From QZLE01 sp033852135 (GTDB lineage: Bacteria > Pseudomonadota > Gammaproteobacteria > QZLD01): a stretch of 64,000 nucleotides of DNA. Under the pieces are notes generated by a model that saw nothing but the letters and a program-made list of their open reading frames with translations, did not search any database and had not been told where the DNA came from. The stretch spans positions 1 through 64,000 of the forward strand of contig JAWSVB010000007.1 in the NCBI GenBank assembly GCA_033852135.1, in the 5' to 3' direction. Positions 35,816-44,932 of this stretch are shown in pieces; the first letter of the stretch is position 1; each line of letters starts with the position of its first letter. A program made the position numbers and the translations under genes.

Positions 35816-37393
35816 TTAAGCCTTAAACTCACTCACACGATCAATAAGATTTTGCGCTGTACTCATCAGTTGCTCAGAACCGGATGACAAGGACCTAGAG
35901 GCATCTAACGTTGTTTGAGACTGCCCTTCAACATTAACAACATTACGATTAATCTCTTCTGCAACTGCTGCTTGCTCTTCTGATGCAGTTGCAATTTGGA
36001 AGTTACTATCATTAATTTGCCTAATCCCATCAATAATGGACATGAGCATTTCACTCATTTTACTCGCCATTTCCACACCGACACCAGCCCTATCTTTACT
36101 ACTTAGCATGATAGATACATTGCTTTGAATGTCGTTTTGGAAGCGGTCAATAAGGTCTTGAATTTCCCCTGTTGCATCCTGAGCACGCTGAGCTAATGTT
36201 CTTACCTCATCTGCTACAACAGCGAACCCGCGACCTTGCTCTCCTGCCCTCGCAGCCTCAATTGCAGCATTAAGAGCCAGCAAGTTAGTTTGATCAGTAA
36301 TATTGTTAATAGTATCTACAATTCCACCGATCTCATTCGAGGTACTGGATAGATTCTCAATACTTGTTACTGCCTGCCCTACTTCATCAGATAACCCGTT
36401 TATAACACCCACATTTTCATTAACTATCTGGTTTACTTTTTCAACGTCATCAACAGCTGAAGTTGCAATTGCTGAAGCTGACTGAGTATTACTCGCCACC
36501 TCCTGTACAGTTGCTACCATCTCATTCATTGCTGTTGCAACTTGCATAACCTCACTTAGCTGTATCTCCATACTATCTTTAGTGCTATTGGAAATATTTT
36601 GCACATTTGCTACTTGGCTTTGCACCTCATCCCCTGAGACTCTAATTTGATGCGTCACCGACTGGAATGCATCAATCATATGATCGAATGCTTGTGATAC
36701 TGCTCCTAGCTCATCATTACTTTCCGCTTTTACCCTTAGAGTTAAATCCTTAGTTTTAGAGACAGCCTCAGCTAATCTGCGGATATGCTCAATTCTTTTT
36801 AATACTTTTTGACTAAAATAAACATACGCTAGAATTGAAACAACTAAAGTAAATACAAGGAAAGCCAGCGAGCTGTATTCTAATTGTGTAATTGCTGCTT
36901 TAGATTCACCTTCCAACATCCCAACAGCTTTATTCATCTCTTTCAGGATAACAACTGAATCATTAGCCAGTTTTGTAATGTCTTCTGCCACCAAATCCTG
37001 ATGTGAAAGAATAATATCTAACTGCTTAGAGAAATCGCTCCAAATATCTTTTACAGCCAAAAGCTGACGCTCTATTTTTTCATTACTAACTTTGGGCAAT
37101 CCTAACTCTTCACTACCATCTATCAAACCTTCCAACGTTTTATCAAACAAGTTTCTAGTTTTATTTAGGTCATCAACAACAGGTAGTCCAGACTTAACAA
37201 GTAATAGCTCTTTACTCATCTTTTGGGTAAGCATTCGCTGTCTGCCAGCAAGGTTTATAATGGTTCCATATGATTTTGATCCATTTACCCAAAGCTGCAA
37301 AGAGACAAAATTGCCTAAAACCATACTAAAAAATACAAAAATTAATGCCGTAAACTTAAAACGTATGCTCATATCTAAAAATACCCAAAACAA
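35816..37393 (-). CDS. methyl-accepting protein with PilJ-type sensor
   Basis: This 525-aa membrane chemoreceptor has a first membrane helix near 10-32 and a periplasmic four-helix sensor with the PilJ-type motif NLAGRQRMLTQKMSKELLLV. A second helix (LAFLVFTLVVSILAYVYF, about 176-193) leads to a HAMP region and a methyl-accepting domain. The tip reads DQTNLLALNAAIEAARAG, then GRGFAVVADEVRTLAQRA. PilJ-type sensors occur in receptors for twitching and in nitrate/nitrite receptors of the NarX type, so either signal is possible. It lies 63 bp upstream of the aldehyde dehydrogenase gene on the same strand. Confidence 0.93.
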   Translation of the reverse strand: MFWVFLDMSIRFKFTALIFVFFSMVLGNFVSLQLWVNGSKSYGTIINLAGRQRMLTQKMSKELLLVKSGLPVVDDLNKTRNLFDKTLEGLIDGSEELGLPKVSNEKIERQLLAVKDIWSDFSKQLDIILSHQDLVAEDITKLANDSVVILKEMNKAVGMLEGESKAAITQLEYSSLAFLVFTLVVSILAYVYFSQKVLKRIEHIRRLAEAVSKTKDLTLRVKAESNDELGAVSQAFDHMIDAFQSVTHQIRVSGDEVQSQVANVQNISNSTKDSMEIQLSEVMQVATAMNEMVATVQEVASNTQSASAIATSAVDDVEKVNQIVNENVGVINGLSDEVGQAVTSIENLSSTSNEIGGIVDTINNITDQTNLLALNAAIEAARAGEQGRGFAVVADEVRTLAQRAQDATGEIQDLIDRFQNDIQSNVSIMLSSKDRAGVGVEMASKMSEMLMSIIDGIRQINDSNFQIATASEEQAAVAEEINRNVVNVEGQSQTTLDASRSLSSGSEQLMSTAQNLIDRVSEFKA

Positions 37394-37602
37394 TAAAAAC
37401 CTATCATGAGTATAGTCTCATTAAACTCAAACCCCATATATCCACCCATATATTTGACTTTTATTTCAAGCACCTAACACAGCAAATACAACCCACATCA
37501 AAAAAATAGCTTTACACATGCTAACTACATACTATTTTTCCAAATTAATGGAGAGTGTTTTACAAATTCATCTATTAGATACAAAGCAAATAATTGATAT
37601 AC

Positions 37603-38271
37603 TTACTTCCCTGGCAAAACATCTGCAAATACGAAGTTATCTCGCGTAACCACTTCCCCAACTTCTATATCTATTTGCTCTTTAAACATTGGTCCATCAA
37701 ATACAAAACTGTGAAACTCTCCATTTTCTCCACATGGGTCTGTCCCTTTTGGGAGTGAATTTAGAAAGTCATGGGTATATTCCTTACCAGCAAATTTTTC
37801 AGGAATCTTTCTTGGATCTATACAGGTAATAACAGTTCTTAAACCACTATCAATCATCTGCCTTGATAGCTCTTCTGTTGGAATCCCCCAAATTGGAAAT
37901 ATTGGTTCAATATCGGTTCCAGCTAGCTTTTCTACCCTATAGTTTCTTACATCCTCAAGAAACAGATCACCGAATGCAAAGCATTCAACAGCATCATCCT
38001 TAACCCTTGCAACAAATTCACCCATTATTCTTTCATAGTCTTCATTACTGCAAGGATATGGAATCTCTATTATTTCTAGTGGTAAACCAATGCTATCAGC
38101 TTGCTTTTGCAATAGTTCAACTCGAACACCGTGCATTGCCACACGATCAAATTCTTTATTAACTGTACAAAATAGCCCAGCAAGTTCAATCTCTGGATCT
38201 TGCTGTAATTGGTACAGAGCCCAAGCGCTATCTTTGCCACTGCTCCACGACATTAGAGTTTTTCTTTTCAT
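37603..38271 (-). CDS. Dph6-like ATP pyrophosphatase (DUF71)
   Basis: This 222-aa member of the diphthine-ammonia ligase family has the N-terminal ATP loop MSWSSGKDSAWAL (PP-loop SGKDS), then CFAFGDLFLEDVRNYR and the C-terminal DPCGENGEFHSFVFDGP, which is strongly conserved in the family. Bacteria do not make diphthamide, so the bacterial member has another, unsettled role in amidation or nucleotide chemistry. It is the last gene of a tight minus-strand group lnt - small gene - this gene (8-bp gap to the small gene). Confidence 0.85.
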   Translation of the reverse strand: MKRKTLMSWSSGKDSAWALYQLQQDPEIELAGLFCTVNKEFDRVAMHGVRVELLQKQADSIGLPLEIIEIPYPCSNEDYERIMGEFVARVKDDAVECFAFGDLFLEDVRNYRVEKLAGTDIEPIFPIWGIPTEELSRQMIDSGLRTVITCIDPRKIPEKFAGKEYTHDFLNSLPKGTDPCGENGEFHSFVFDGPMFKEQIDIEVGEVVTRDNFVFADVLPGK

Positions 38272-38279
38272 TTTGATAT

Positions 38280-38519
38280 CTAAAGCGCTTTAACAACCTC
38301 AGCTGCTGCTTCTTCACCAATCTCTTCAATACATCTATTTTGCAGGTTTTTAAATAACTGTGTAAAACCTGCTGCGCCACCACCATCAATTTGACCAGCT
38401 GCGCAAACTGCAAGTTCTATTATTAGATTTGTCTCTGCTTCAGTAAATTCAGGCACTTCAACATCGCGAACTCCTAGACCATCAATGAAACATTTTAGTG
38501 CGATAATGCTATTATCCAT
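38280..38519 (-). CDS. small conserved-looking protein of unknown function
   Basis: This 79-aa protein starts inside the last codons of lnt (8-bp overlap) and ends 8 bp before the Dph6-like gene. It is acidic and Gly/Ala-rich, with EVPEFTEAETNLIIELAVCAAGQIDGGGAAGF and a C-terminal helix. There is no signal peptide. I do not recognise the family. Tight coupling on both sides makes it a real gene and hints at cotranslation with its neighbours. Confidence 0.65.
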   Translation of the reverse strand: MDNSIIALKCFIDGLGVRDVEVPEFTEAETNLIIELAVCAAGQIDGGGAAGFTQLFKNLQNRCIEEIGEEAAAEVVKAL

Positions 38520-40047
38520 TCTCTTTCCTACCTATTCTGCTGACTAATAAGCCAATTATTAAAAGCGCTACCATCAATATGAGTACTGGAGTATTCCTCC
38601 ATCTTACGTATGGCGTGTCTCCTGATCTGGGCTGGATTGTACCTGTTAATACATATTCTGCAAATTGTGGTGATTGTTTGATTATACTACCATCTGCATC
38701 AATCAAGGCTGAAATCCCTGTATTAGTCGCACGAACCAATGGGCGGTTAGTCTCTGCTGCTCGCATCCGAGCTATTTGAACATGTTGATATGGAGCTATT
38801 GATCCTTCAAACCATGCATCATTACTGATATTAATCAGATAATCTGCATCACCTAATTCACGCGCGACCTCACTGGCAAACACTATCTCAAAACAGACAG
38901 ATGCTGCTGCTTTATGTGCTTTAGTTTTTAATGGTTTTTGTAAATTTTCGCCTGGAGTAAAATCTGCTAATGCTGCACCAAGAAAATCTAGTGAGTCACC
39001 AAACATTTTACGAAATGGTATATATTCACCAAATATAACCAGATGCCTTTTTGCATAATAACCGACCTTCTCTTTATCTATGGAGATCATGCTGTTGTAA
39101 TATCTTTTACTATAATGGTCATAAACTGGTACGCCAGTTACCACAGCAGTATTTGTTATCTCTACCTGCTTTTGCAGATCTAGCATATAGTCATCAACGT
39201 AGTGGAGAAAATCTGGTATTGCGGTCTCAGGCCAAACTATCAGATCATTTTTTTCAAATTGAGGTTGGGATAGGTCTCGATATTTATCTAGGGTATATTG
39301 ACGAAAATCAGGGTTCCACTTGATATCCTGGCTGATATTCCCCTGTATGACTGCTACTTTTAGCGGGTCGCCTGAATTTTGTGTCCAATTCACTTGTCCC
39401 GCAAAGAAAAGCGCTATTGCTAGCATAGTAATTACAACTAACACTAGCAGTGATTTTATAGCTGTTCTTGAGATTATAAGTGATACAGTTAATGTAGAGA
39501 TTAGCGCGACTATCAAGCTTATTCCGTGCACACCTGCAATCGCAGCAATCGATCTAAGCGGTGTATCTATATATGCATTGCCAAGTAACAACCATGGAAA
39601 ACCGGTAAATAACCATCCGCGTAACCATTCGAATAATACCCATAAGGCTGGCAAGATAAAGATAATGGCGAGGTGATTGCATTTATTGTCCTTGGTCTTG
39701 TTTGCAAGCAGCCTAGAAACAATCAGAGAGAAAATAGCTGGATACAGTGCCAAAAACATCACGAATATGATTGTTACCAACACTCCGGCAATTGGACCAC
39801 CCTTACCAAACTCGGCAATACTTATGTATATCCAGTGCACCCCACCAAAGAACAATCCAAGTCCATATAGCCAACCATCTAAAAGTGAGCGCTTTTTGCT
39901 GTAGCAAAAGTCTTCAGTTTGAGTTGTTTTGACAATAATATAGAAAAATCCACACAGGGATATTGGTGGAATAAGCCATAGGTTAAATGGGGCAAAACCT
40001 AGCACCCAAGTAAAACCAAGAAGAATAAGTGCTATGCTTTTTTTCAT
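38512..40047 (-). CDS. lnt: apolipoprotein N-acyltransferase
   Basis: Lnt adds the third acyl chain to the N-terminal Cys of lipoproteins in the inner membrane. The 511-aa protein has several N-terminal membrane segments (about 1-210), a periplasmic nitrilase-like domain with WPETAIP (catalytic Glu), KRHLVIFGEYIPFR (Lys) and SVCFEIVF (Cys), and a final membrane helix. lnt next to corC and ybeYZ is the standard gammaproteobacterial arrangement. mltF and the small lipoprotein at 57256 are candidate substrates in this window. Confidence 0.96.
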   Translation of the reverse strand: MKKSIALILLGFTWVLGFAPFNLWLIPPISLCGFFYIIVKTTQTEDFCYSKKRSLLDGWLYGLGLFFGGVHWIYISIAEFGKGGPIAGVLVTIIFVMFLALYPAIFSLIVSRLLANKTKDNKCNHLAIIFILPALWVLFEWLRGWLFTGFPWLLLGNAYIDTPLRSIAAIAGVHGISLIVALISTLTVSLIISRTAIKSLLVLVVITMLAIALFFAGQVNWTQNSGDPLKVAVIQGNISQDIKWNPDFRQYTLDKYRDLSQPQFEKNDLIVWPETAIPDFLHYVDDYMLDLQKQVEITNTAVVTGVPVYDHYSKRYYNSMISIDKEKVGYYAKRHLVIFGEYIPFRKMFGDSLDFLGAALADFTPGENLQKPLKTKAHKAAASVCFEIVFASEVARELGDADYLINISNDAWFEGSIAPYQHVQIARMRAAETNRPLVRATNTGISALIDADGSIIKQSPQFAEYVLTGTIQPRSGDTPYVRWRNTPVLILMVALLIIGLLVSRIGRKENG

Positions 40048-40126
40048 TTTGAATAGTATTTATCTATGATATTGCTGCCCATCATTTTATGTTTGATTAG
40101 CAGCATCTAAAAAATCATGTAGATGA

Positions 40127-40987
40127 TTATGTGTCTTCTTTAGTAACTTGCAGTAAATGCATACGGCGTGCATCCGCCCTCTTAACTTCAAACAACAAAC
40201 CTTCTATAGATATGCTTTCACCACGTTCAGGTAATCTGCCGAATTCTTGCATCACTATGCCACCTATTGTGTCATATTCTTCATCAGAGAATTCAGTGTT
40301 AAAATGCTCATTAAAATCTTCAACTGTGGTCAATGCCTTGACTATGCAATGTCCATCCTTATGTTGCAGAATAAATCTATCATCATTGATATCATGCTCA
40401 TCATCAATATCACCAACAATTTGCTCCAGCACATCTTCAATTGTAACTAGACCCGCAACTCCACCATATTCATCGACAACTATTGCCATGTGGTTACGAT
40501 TCTTTTTAAAATCTTTAAGCAACACATCAAGTAATTTACTCTCTGGAACATAATATGCTGGACGCATAACTTCACGCATATCAAAGCGCTGCTCTACATC
40601 ACTATTTTGTTGCATGGTAAAGTAACGTAACAGATCTTTTGCCATAAGGATTCCAGCAATCTCATCACGGCTGTCACCGATTATTGGGAATCTTGAGTGG
40701 CCAGATTCAATAACAATTGGTAATAACTCCTCTGGAGTATTCTCACTTTTACCAACTATCATCTGTGATCTTGGAATCATGATGTCGCGCACTTGCATCT
40801 CAGTAACTTGTAGCACCCCTTCCATCATAGAAAGTGCATCCACGTTAAGCAGGTCACGCTGTTGTGCGTCTCTTAGTACTTCTATTAGTTCTTCTCGATC
40901 CCTGGGCTCACCGGTAATTAGATTACTTATGCGTTCTAACCATGACCTGTTCCCAGGGCTTGTACTGTTCGAGTTGTCGTCCGTCAT
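40127..40987 (-). CDS. corC: CorC-type CBS domain protein
   Basis: CorC is linked to magnesium and cobalt efflux. The 286-aa protein has two CBS domains (VRDIMIPRSQMIVG and MRPAYYVPESKLLDVLL) and the C-terminal transporter-associated domain (DDRFILQHKDG, YDTIGGIVMQEFGRLPERG). It lacks membrane segments, as E. coli CorC does. It is downstream of ybeY and ybeZ on the same strand and upstream of lnt, the classical cluster. Confidence 0.94.
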   Translation of the reverse strand: MTDDNSNSTSPGNRSWLERISNLITGEPRDREELIEVLRDAQQRDLLNVDALSMMEGVLQVTEMQVRDIMIPRSQMIVGKSENTPEELLPIVIESGHSRFPIIGDSRDEIAGILMAKDLLRYFTMQQNSDVEQRFDMREVMRPAYYVPESKLLDVLLKDFKKNRNHMAIVVDEYGGVAGLVTIEDVLEQIVGDIDDEHDINDDRFILQHKDGHCIVKALTTVEDFNEHFNTEFSDEEYDTIGGIVMQEFGRLPERGESISIEGLLFEVKRADARRMHLLQVTKEDT

Positions 40988-41073
40988 ATAGCTTTTTTTC
41001 TAACCATCTCTTATGATATTAAATATATTTTAACTCATATATTACATAATAATATGAATTTATTGCGAATTAA

Positions 41074-41544
41074 TTAAAGTTCTTCATACGGATTAGGGAA
41101 ACCAAGGTCGGTAATAACTTGTTTTTCCAGGGCTTCCATATCTTGAGCTTCGTCATCATCAACATGATCGTAACCCAACAAATGTAAGACACCGTGCACT
41201 ACCATATGCGCCCAATGGGCCTGTTCAGACTTACCCTGCTCTTTTGCTTCATCTGCTACAACCTGAGCACAAATTACTATATCCCCTAGCAGGGGAATAT
41301 CTAGCTCTATCTCACTAGAAAAAGGGAAAGAAAGTACATTAGTTGGTTTATCTTTATCGCGGTATTCACGATTAAGCGTAGTTATCTCATCCTCATCAAC
41401 TATGCGAATAGATAATTCAGCTTCATCTGTCCTATCCCATATTGCTGCCGCAACCCACTCAGTTATCTGTTTTTCTGTTGGCAAATTTGGATACTCTGTT
41501 GCCAATTGCAGATCAACAAATAACGAATCACTGTTCTCTTTCAT
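41074..41544 (-). CDS. ybeY: endoribonuclease YbeY
   Basis: YbeY is a zinc-dependent RNase for 16S rRNA 3' maturation and 70S quality control. The 156-aa protein carries the metal site HMVVHGVLHLLGYDH (HxxxHxxxxxH) and NREYRDKDKPTNVLSFPF. It overlaps ybeZ by 17 bases, so translation of the two is probably coupled. Confidence 0.97.
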   Translation of the reverse strand: MKENSDSLFVDLQLATEYPNLPTEKQITEWVAAAIWDRTDEAELSIRIVDEDEITTLNREYRDKDKPTNVLSFPFSSEIELDIPLLGDIVICAQVVADEAKEQGKSEQAHWAHMVVHGVLHLLGYDHVDDDEAQDMEALEKQVITDLGFPNPYEEL

Positions 41545-42466
41545 ATGCTTCCACTATACGTTGAACTAAAGGATGCCTAACTACATCTGCAGGGCTAAAC
41601 TCACTAAAGCTTATCCCTTCCACATTTTTAAATAATCTTACAGCATCCTTAAGCCCATTTTTTTCAACCGACGGTAAGTCAATCTGAGTTATATCCCCTG
41701 TTACCACAGCGGTAGAACCAAATCCAATACGGGTTAAAAACATTTTCATCTGCTGTTTAGTGGTGTTTTGCGCTTCATCCAGTATTACAAAGGCATTATT
41801 TAAGGTACGACCACGCATGTAAGCAAGTGGAGCTATCTCTATCACATTCTTTTCAATCAATTTAGCTACGCGCTCAATACCTAACATTTCATATAAGGCA
41901 TCATAAATTGGTCGCAAATACGGATCTACTTTTTGTGCCATATCACCAGGAAGAAAACCTAATCGCTCACCAGCTTCAACCGCTGGACGCACCAAGATTA
42001 ATCTATGCACCCTCTCCTGCTCTAATGCTTCAACTGCACATGCAACAGCAAGAAATGTTTTACCTGTTCCTGCAGGTCCTACACCAAAATTGATGTCATT
42101 CTCACGAATATTTTTCACATACAAATTCTGATTTAATCCACGCGGCTTTACTGAAATCTTTCGTGCACGTATTACAGAACTATCTGGTGCCATGGTTATC
42201 AATCTGGCATCAGCTTCTTTTAATACCAGATGAACCTCTTCAGGGGTAAAATCTTCATCAGCCTGTTTATACAGTTTCAAAAGAATCGCCTTGACCATCT
42301 CCAGCTCAGTTTCCTTACCTGAAATACGGAAACGATTTCCGCGATAATGGATCTGAACCCCAAGACGCTCTTCAATCAAGCGTAAGTTGCAATCAAATTG
42401 CCCGCATAGATTTGACAATAAATTGCTATCGGCTGGCTCTAAAAAAAAGTCTATAAACTCTGGCAT
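41528..42466 (-). CDS. ybeZ: PhoH-like ATPase YbeZ
   Basis: YbeZ is a cytoplasmic P-loop NTPase of the PhoH family that partners YbeY in ribosome maturation. The 312-aa protein shows an N-terminal KH-like region, Walker A GPAGTGKTFLA (about 130), LVRPAVEAGERLGFLPGD and Walker B VILDEAQNTT. The miaB-ybeZ-ybeY-corC order is conserved in gammaproteobacteria; here a 240-bp gap with a possible small RNA separates it from miaB. Confidence 0.96.
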   Translation of the reverse strand: MPEFIDFFLEPADSNLLSNLCGQFDCNLRLIEERLGVQIHYRGNRFRISGKETELEMVKAILLKLYKQADEDFTPEEVHLVLKEADARLITMAPDSSVIRARKISVKPRGLNQNLYVKNIRENDINFGVGPAGTGKTFLAVACAVEALEQERVHRLILVRPAVEAGERLGFLPGDMAQKVDPYLRPIYDALYEMLGIERVAKLIEKNVIEIAPLAYMRGRTLNNAFVILDEAQNTTKQQMKMFLTRIGFGSTAVVTGDITQIDLPSVEKNGLKDAVRLFKNVEGISFSEFSPADVVRHPLVQRIVEAYEREQ

Positions 42467-42566
42467 TAAATAATTGGTCCTGAAAATTGAATATTAATAG
42501 GTGATATATCTTAGCATTTTTATAATATTTCTTAACTGGCAATTATCACACACATATAATAAGACA

Positions 42567-42691
42567 CTCACAGACTACCAACCTCTGTTAAATTCACCAA
42601 TCAAAAAAGGGTTTGCAGGTTTTACTTAGACTTTTTTTCAGGGCGGAACAACTATTCAAATCGAGGCCATGCACCACGCATGGCCTTTTTT
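42567..42691 (+). ncRNA. candidate small RNA between ybeZ and miaB
   Basis: A strong intrinsic terminator on the plus strand (GGCCATGC, loop ACCAC, GCATGGCC, then six T) lies at 42663-42691, yet no plus-strand gene precedes it. About 100 bp upstream is a promoter-like pair: TTAACT at 42532 and TATAAT at 42555-42560, 17 bp apart. Together they would give a transcript of about 125 nt containing CAGGGCGGAACAAC. Both flanking genes are on the minus strand. Expression is unproven; the hairpin could instead be a 3' element of miaB, 15 bp from its stop. Confidence 0.4.
42663..42691 (+). terminator. intrinsic terminator, plus orientation
   Basis: A perfect 8-bp stem GGCCATGC/GCATGGCC, extended by an A-T pair, is followed by six T on the plus strand. 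In the minus direction the bases after the hairpin are TCGATTTG, a poor U-tract. Confidence 0.75.
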
Positions 42692-42706
42692 AAATATAAT
42701 AAAAAA

Positions 42707-44029
42707 CTAAGGGATCATCTCTGCTCGAAGTGAATTTGGTAGTGCTTCGGTAATTTTAACCTTTACCAGTTCACCAATAAGTTCTATTGGGCCATCAAAG
42801 TTAACTACGCGATTATTTTCGGTTCTACCGGAAATCTGACCATTTTTCTGTTTAGACTCCTGGTAAACAATAACCTCTTGCTCGGTTCCAACCATTGATG
42901 CACTTATTCTGCCTGACTGGCGAGCAATCTGTTTTTGCAATAAAGACAAGCGCTGTTTTTTAACCTCAAGTTCAGTAGAGTCTTCCATCTTGGCGGCTTC
43001 TGTTCCTGGTCTTGGGCTATAAACAAAACTAAATGATTGGTCAAAACCGATCTCTTTAATTAGCTCCATTGTCTCATTAAAGTTTTCCTCAGTCTCGCCT
43101 GGGAAACCTACAATGAAGTCGGAAGATATACAGATACCAGGGCGTACCTTTTTAAGCTTTTCAACCTTATCTTTATATTCCTGCGCGGTGTATTTACGTT
43201 TCATCATCTTCAGCACATTATCTGAACCTGATTGAATTGGCAGGTGTAGATGGTTTACTAACTTTGGTTCGTCAATAAATAATTGGATCATCTCATCATC
43301 AAACCATTTTGGATGTGATGTGGTAAATCTAATCCTTTTAATTGCATCTATCTTGGCAACCTCTTTTATCAACTGCGATAAAGTTGTTTTTTCACCTTTA
43401 TCATCCAAGCCCTGATAAGCATTAACATTTTGTCCAAGAAGGTTAACCTCTTTTACACCCTGTTCTGTCAATGATGAGATCTCGTCGATAATATCTTTTT
43501 GCGGTCTGCTCCACTCTCTTCCTCTGGTATAAGGAACTACACAATAGGTACAAAAATTATTACACCCCTCCATTATAGAGACATAAGCCGTAGCGCCTTC
43601 GGCCCTTGGCTCTGGCATAGCATCAAATTTTTCTATCTCTGGAAATGAAACATCTACCTGAGGCTTATGCGTCTGCTCAAGTGCAGCTAACATCTCAGGT
43701 ACGCGATGTAATGTTTGCGGACCAAATACAATATCCACCTGCGGGGCTTGTTTTAATACGTTCTCACCCTCTTGGCTTGATACGCAACCTGCTACAGCAA
43801 TGATTACATCGGGGTTGTTTTGCTTAATTTTGCGCCACCTACCTAAGCCAGAAAAGATCTTATTTCTAGCGTTTTCCCTTATTGAGCAGGTATTAACTAT
43901 CAACAAAGAGGCTTCTTCCGCACTCTCAGCCTTGGTATAACCACAGCGATCAATCAAAACGTCTGCGATCTTTGCAGAATCATACTCGTTCATTTGACAA
44001 CCATGTGTCTTAATAAAAAAACTACGCAA
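42707..44029 (-). CDS. miaB: tRNA-2-methylthio-N6-dimethylallyladenosine synthase
   Basis: MiaB is the radical-SAM methylthiotransferase that modifies A37 of tRNAs reading U-initial codons. The N-terminal domain holds three cluster cysteines (THGCQMNEYDS, VNTCSIREN, VAGCVSSQ). The radical-SAM motif is CNNFCTYCVVPYTRG, and a C-terminal TRAM domain ends the protein. No ATG fits: the frame is open to a TTG at 44041, but the TTG at 44029 has AGGA six bases upstream and gives a normal-length protein of 440 aa starting near FFIKTHGCQ. The start is therefore unusual and slightly uncertain. Confidence 0.95.
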   Translation of the reverse strand: MRSFFIKTHGCQMNEYDSAKIADVLIDRCGYTKAESAEEASLLIVNTCSIRENARNKIFSGLGRWRKIKQNNPDVIIAVAGCVSSQEGENVLKQAPQVDIVFGPQTLHRVPEMLAALEQTHKPQVDVSFPEIEKFDAMPEPRAEGATAYVSIMEGCNNFCTYCVVPYTRGREWSRPQKDIIDEISSLTEQGVKEVNLLGQNVNAYQGLDDKGEKTTLSQLIKEVAKIDAIKRIRFTTSHPKWFDDEMIQLFIDEPKLVNHLHLPIQSGSDNVLKMMKRKYTAQEYKDKVEKLKKVRPGICISSDFIVGFPGETEENFNETMELIKEIGFDQSFSFVYSPRPGTEAAKMEDSTELEVKKQRLSLLQKQIARQSGRISASMVGTEQEVIVYQESKQKNGQISGRTENNRVVNFDGPIELIGELVKVKITEALPNSLRAEMIP

Positions 44030-44374
44030 AACAATCCTCAATTACATTCTATTTTAAAGGCGGGCTAGTTTACTGTTTTCGTTTATAAGTTTCTATTATT
44101 TATTACAAGTAACTGACAAATAAATGGTTAATTTTAAATTAATTACTTTTATCAAAAAAACTTATGTGACTATTCCCAATGTTTTGCCGCCCCAATAGCC
44201 ACAGCATAACAAACATGTTAGCGGTGTAAATCAGTGATTATTTCACTATATAACTTACTCTAAACCATGTTTTTTTTAGTTTACATCCTCGTTAAAAATC
44301 GAATATTATCTAGTAATTACATTCGGATCATCGTTCAAATAAACTTCGTCATATTTACATATGGGTAGAGAGAT
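44030..44374. other. divergent promoter region of miaB and ychJ
   Basis: This A+T-rich stretch of about 345 bp lies between two divergent genes. I see no clear tRNA, terminator or regulatory palindrome. It presumably holds both promoters. Confidence 0.4.
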
Positions 44375-44860
44375 ATGAGAACAGATATACTTTGCCCTTG
44401 CGGCACATTAAAGGATTACTCGACTTGTTGCGGGCCACTACACCAAGGCATTGCAACAGCTGAATCAGCAGAACAGCTTATGCGCTCACGCTTCTCTGCA
44501 TTCAGCCGTGATAACGTTGACTATCTACTTGCCAGCACACACCAAGACCATAAAACAAACGATGATAAATCCGAAATTGAGCAAAGCATAAAAAGGTTTA
44601 AATGGCTGCGCTTAGATATTCACGATAAAAAAGCCGGATTACCGACCGATAAGTACGGAACTGTTGAATTTACCGCTTACTTTGTTGACACCTCTACTGG
44701 ACAAACTGGGTCAGTTCGCGAACGCTCAAACTTCATTAAATCCGAAAATAATTGGTTCTATACCGATGGTATAACTAAGCAGCACAGCAAAATTGGTAGA
44801 AATGAGCAATGCTGGTGCGGAAGTGGTAAGAAATTCAAGAAATGCCACGGCTTACGCTAA
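44375..44860 (+). CDS. ychJ: YchJ-family SEC-C motif protein
   Basis: This is a 161-aa protein of the UPF0225/YchJ family. It has an N-terminal Cys-rich motif (CPCGTLKDYSTCCGPLH), a central NTF2-like domain (AEQLMRSRFSAF) and a C-terminal SEC-C zinc motif (RNEQCWCGSGKKFKKCHG). SEC-C motifs bind zinc and, in SecA, contact SecB and ribosomes. The role of the family is not established. It is single and on the plus strand. Confidence 0.92.
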   Translation: MRTDILCPCGTLKDYSTCCGPLHQGIATAESAEQLMRSRFSAFSRDNVDYLLASTHQDHKTNDDKSEIEQSIKRFKWLRLDIHDKKAGLPTDKYGTVEFTAYFVDTSTGQTGSVRERSNFIKSENNWFYTDGITKQHSKIGRNEQCWCGSGKKFKKCHGLR

Positions 44861-44932
44861 ATATAATTTCAGTGTCATAAGCCGATAAAGTAAAAATCAA
44901 TACAACCAAATATATTGCACCAGGTAGCGTTA

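Noticed and set aside
42663..42691. Reading the hairpin simply as the miaB terminator
   Set aside because: On the minus strand the bases after the stem are not a U-tract, whereas on the plus strand six T follow.
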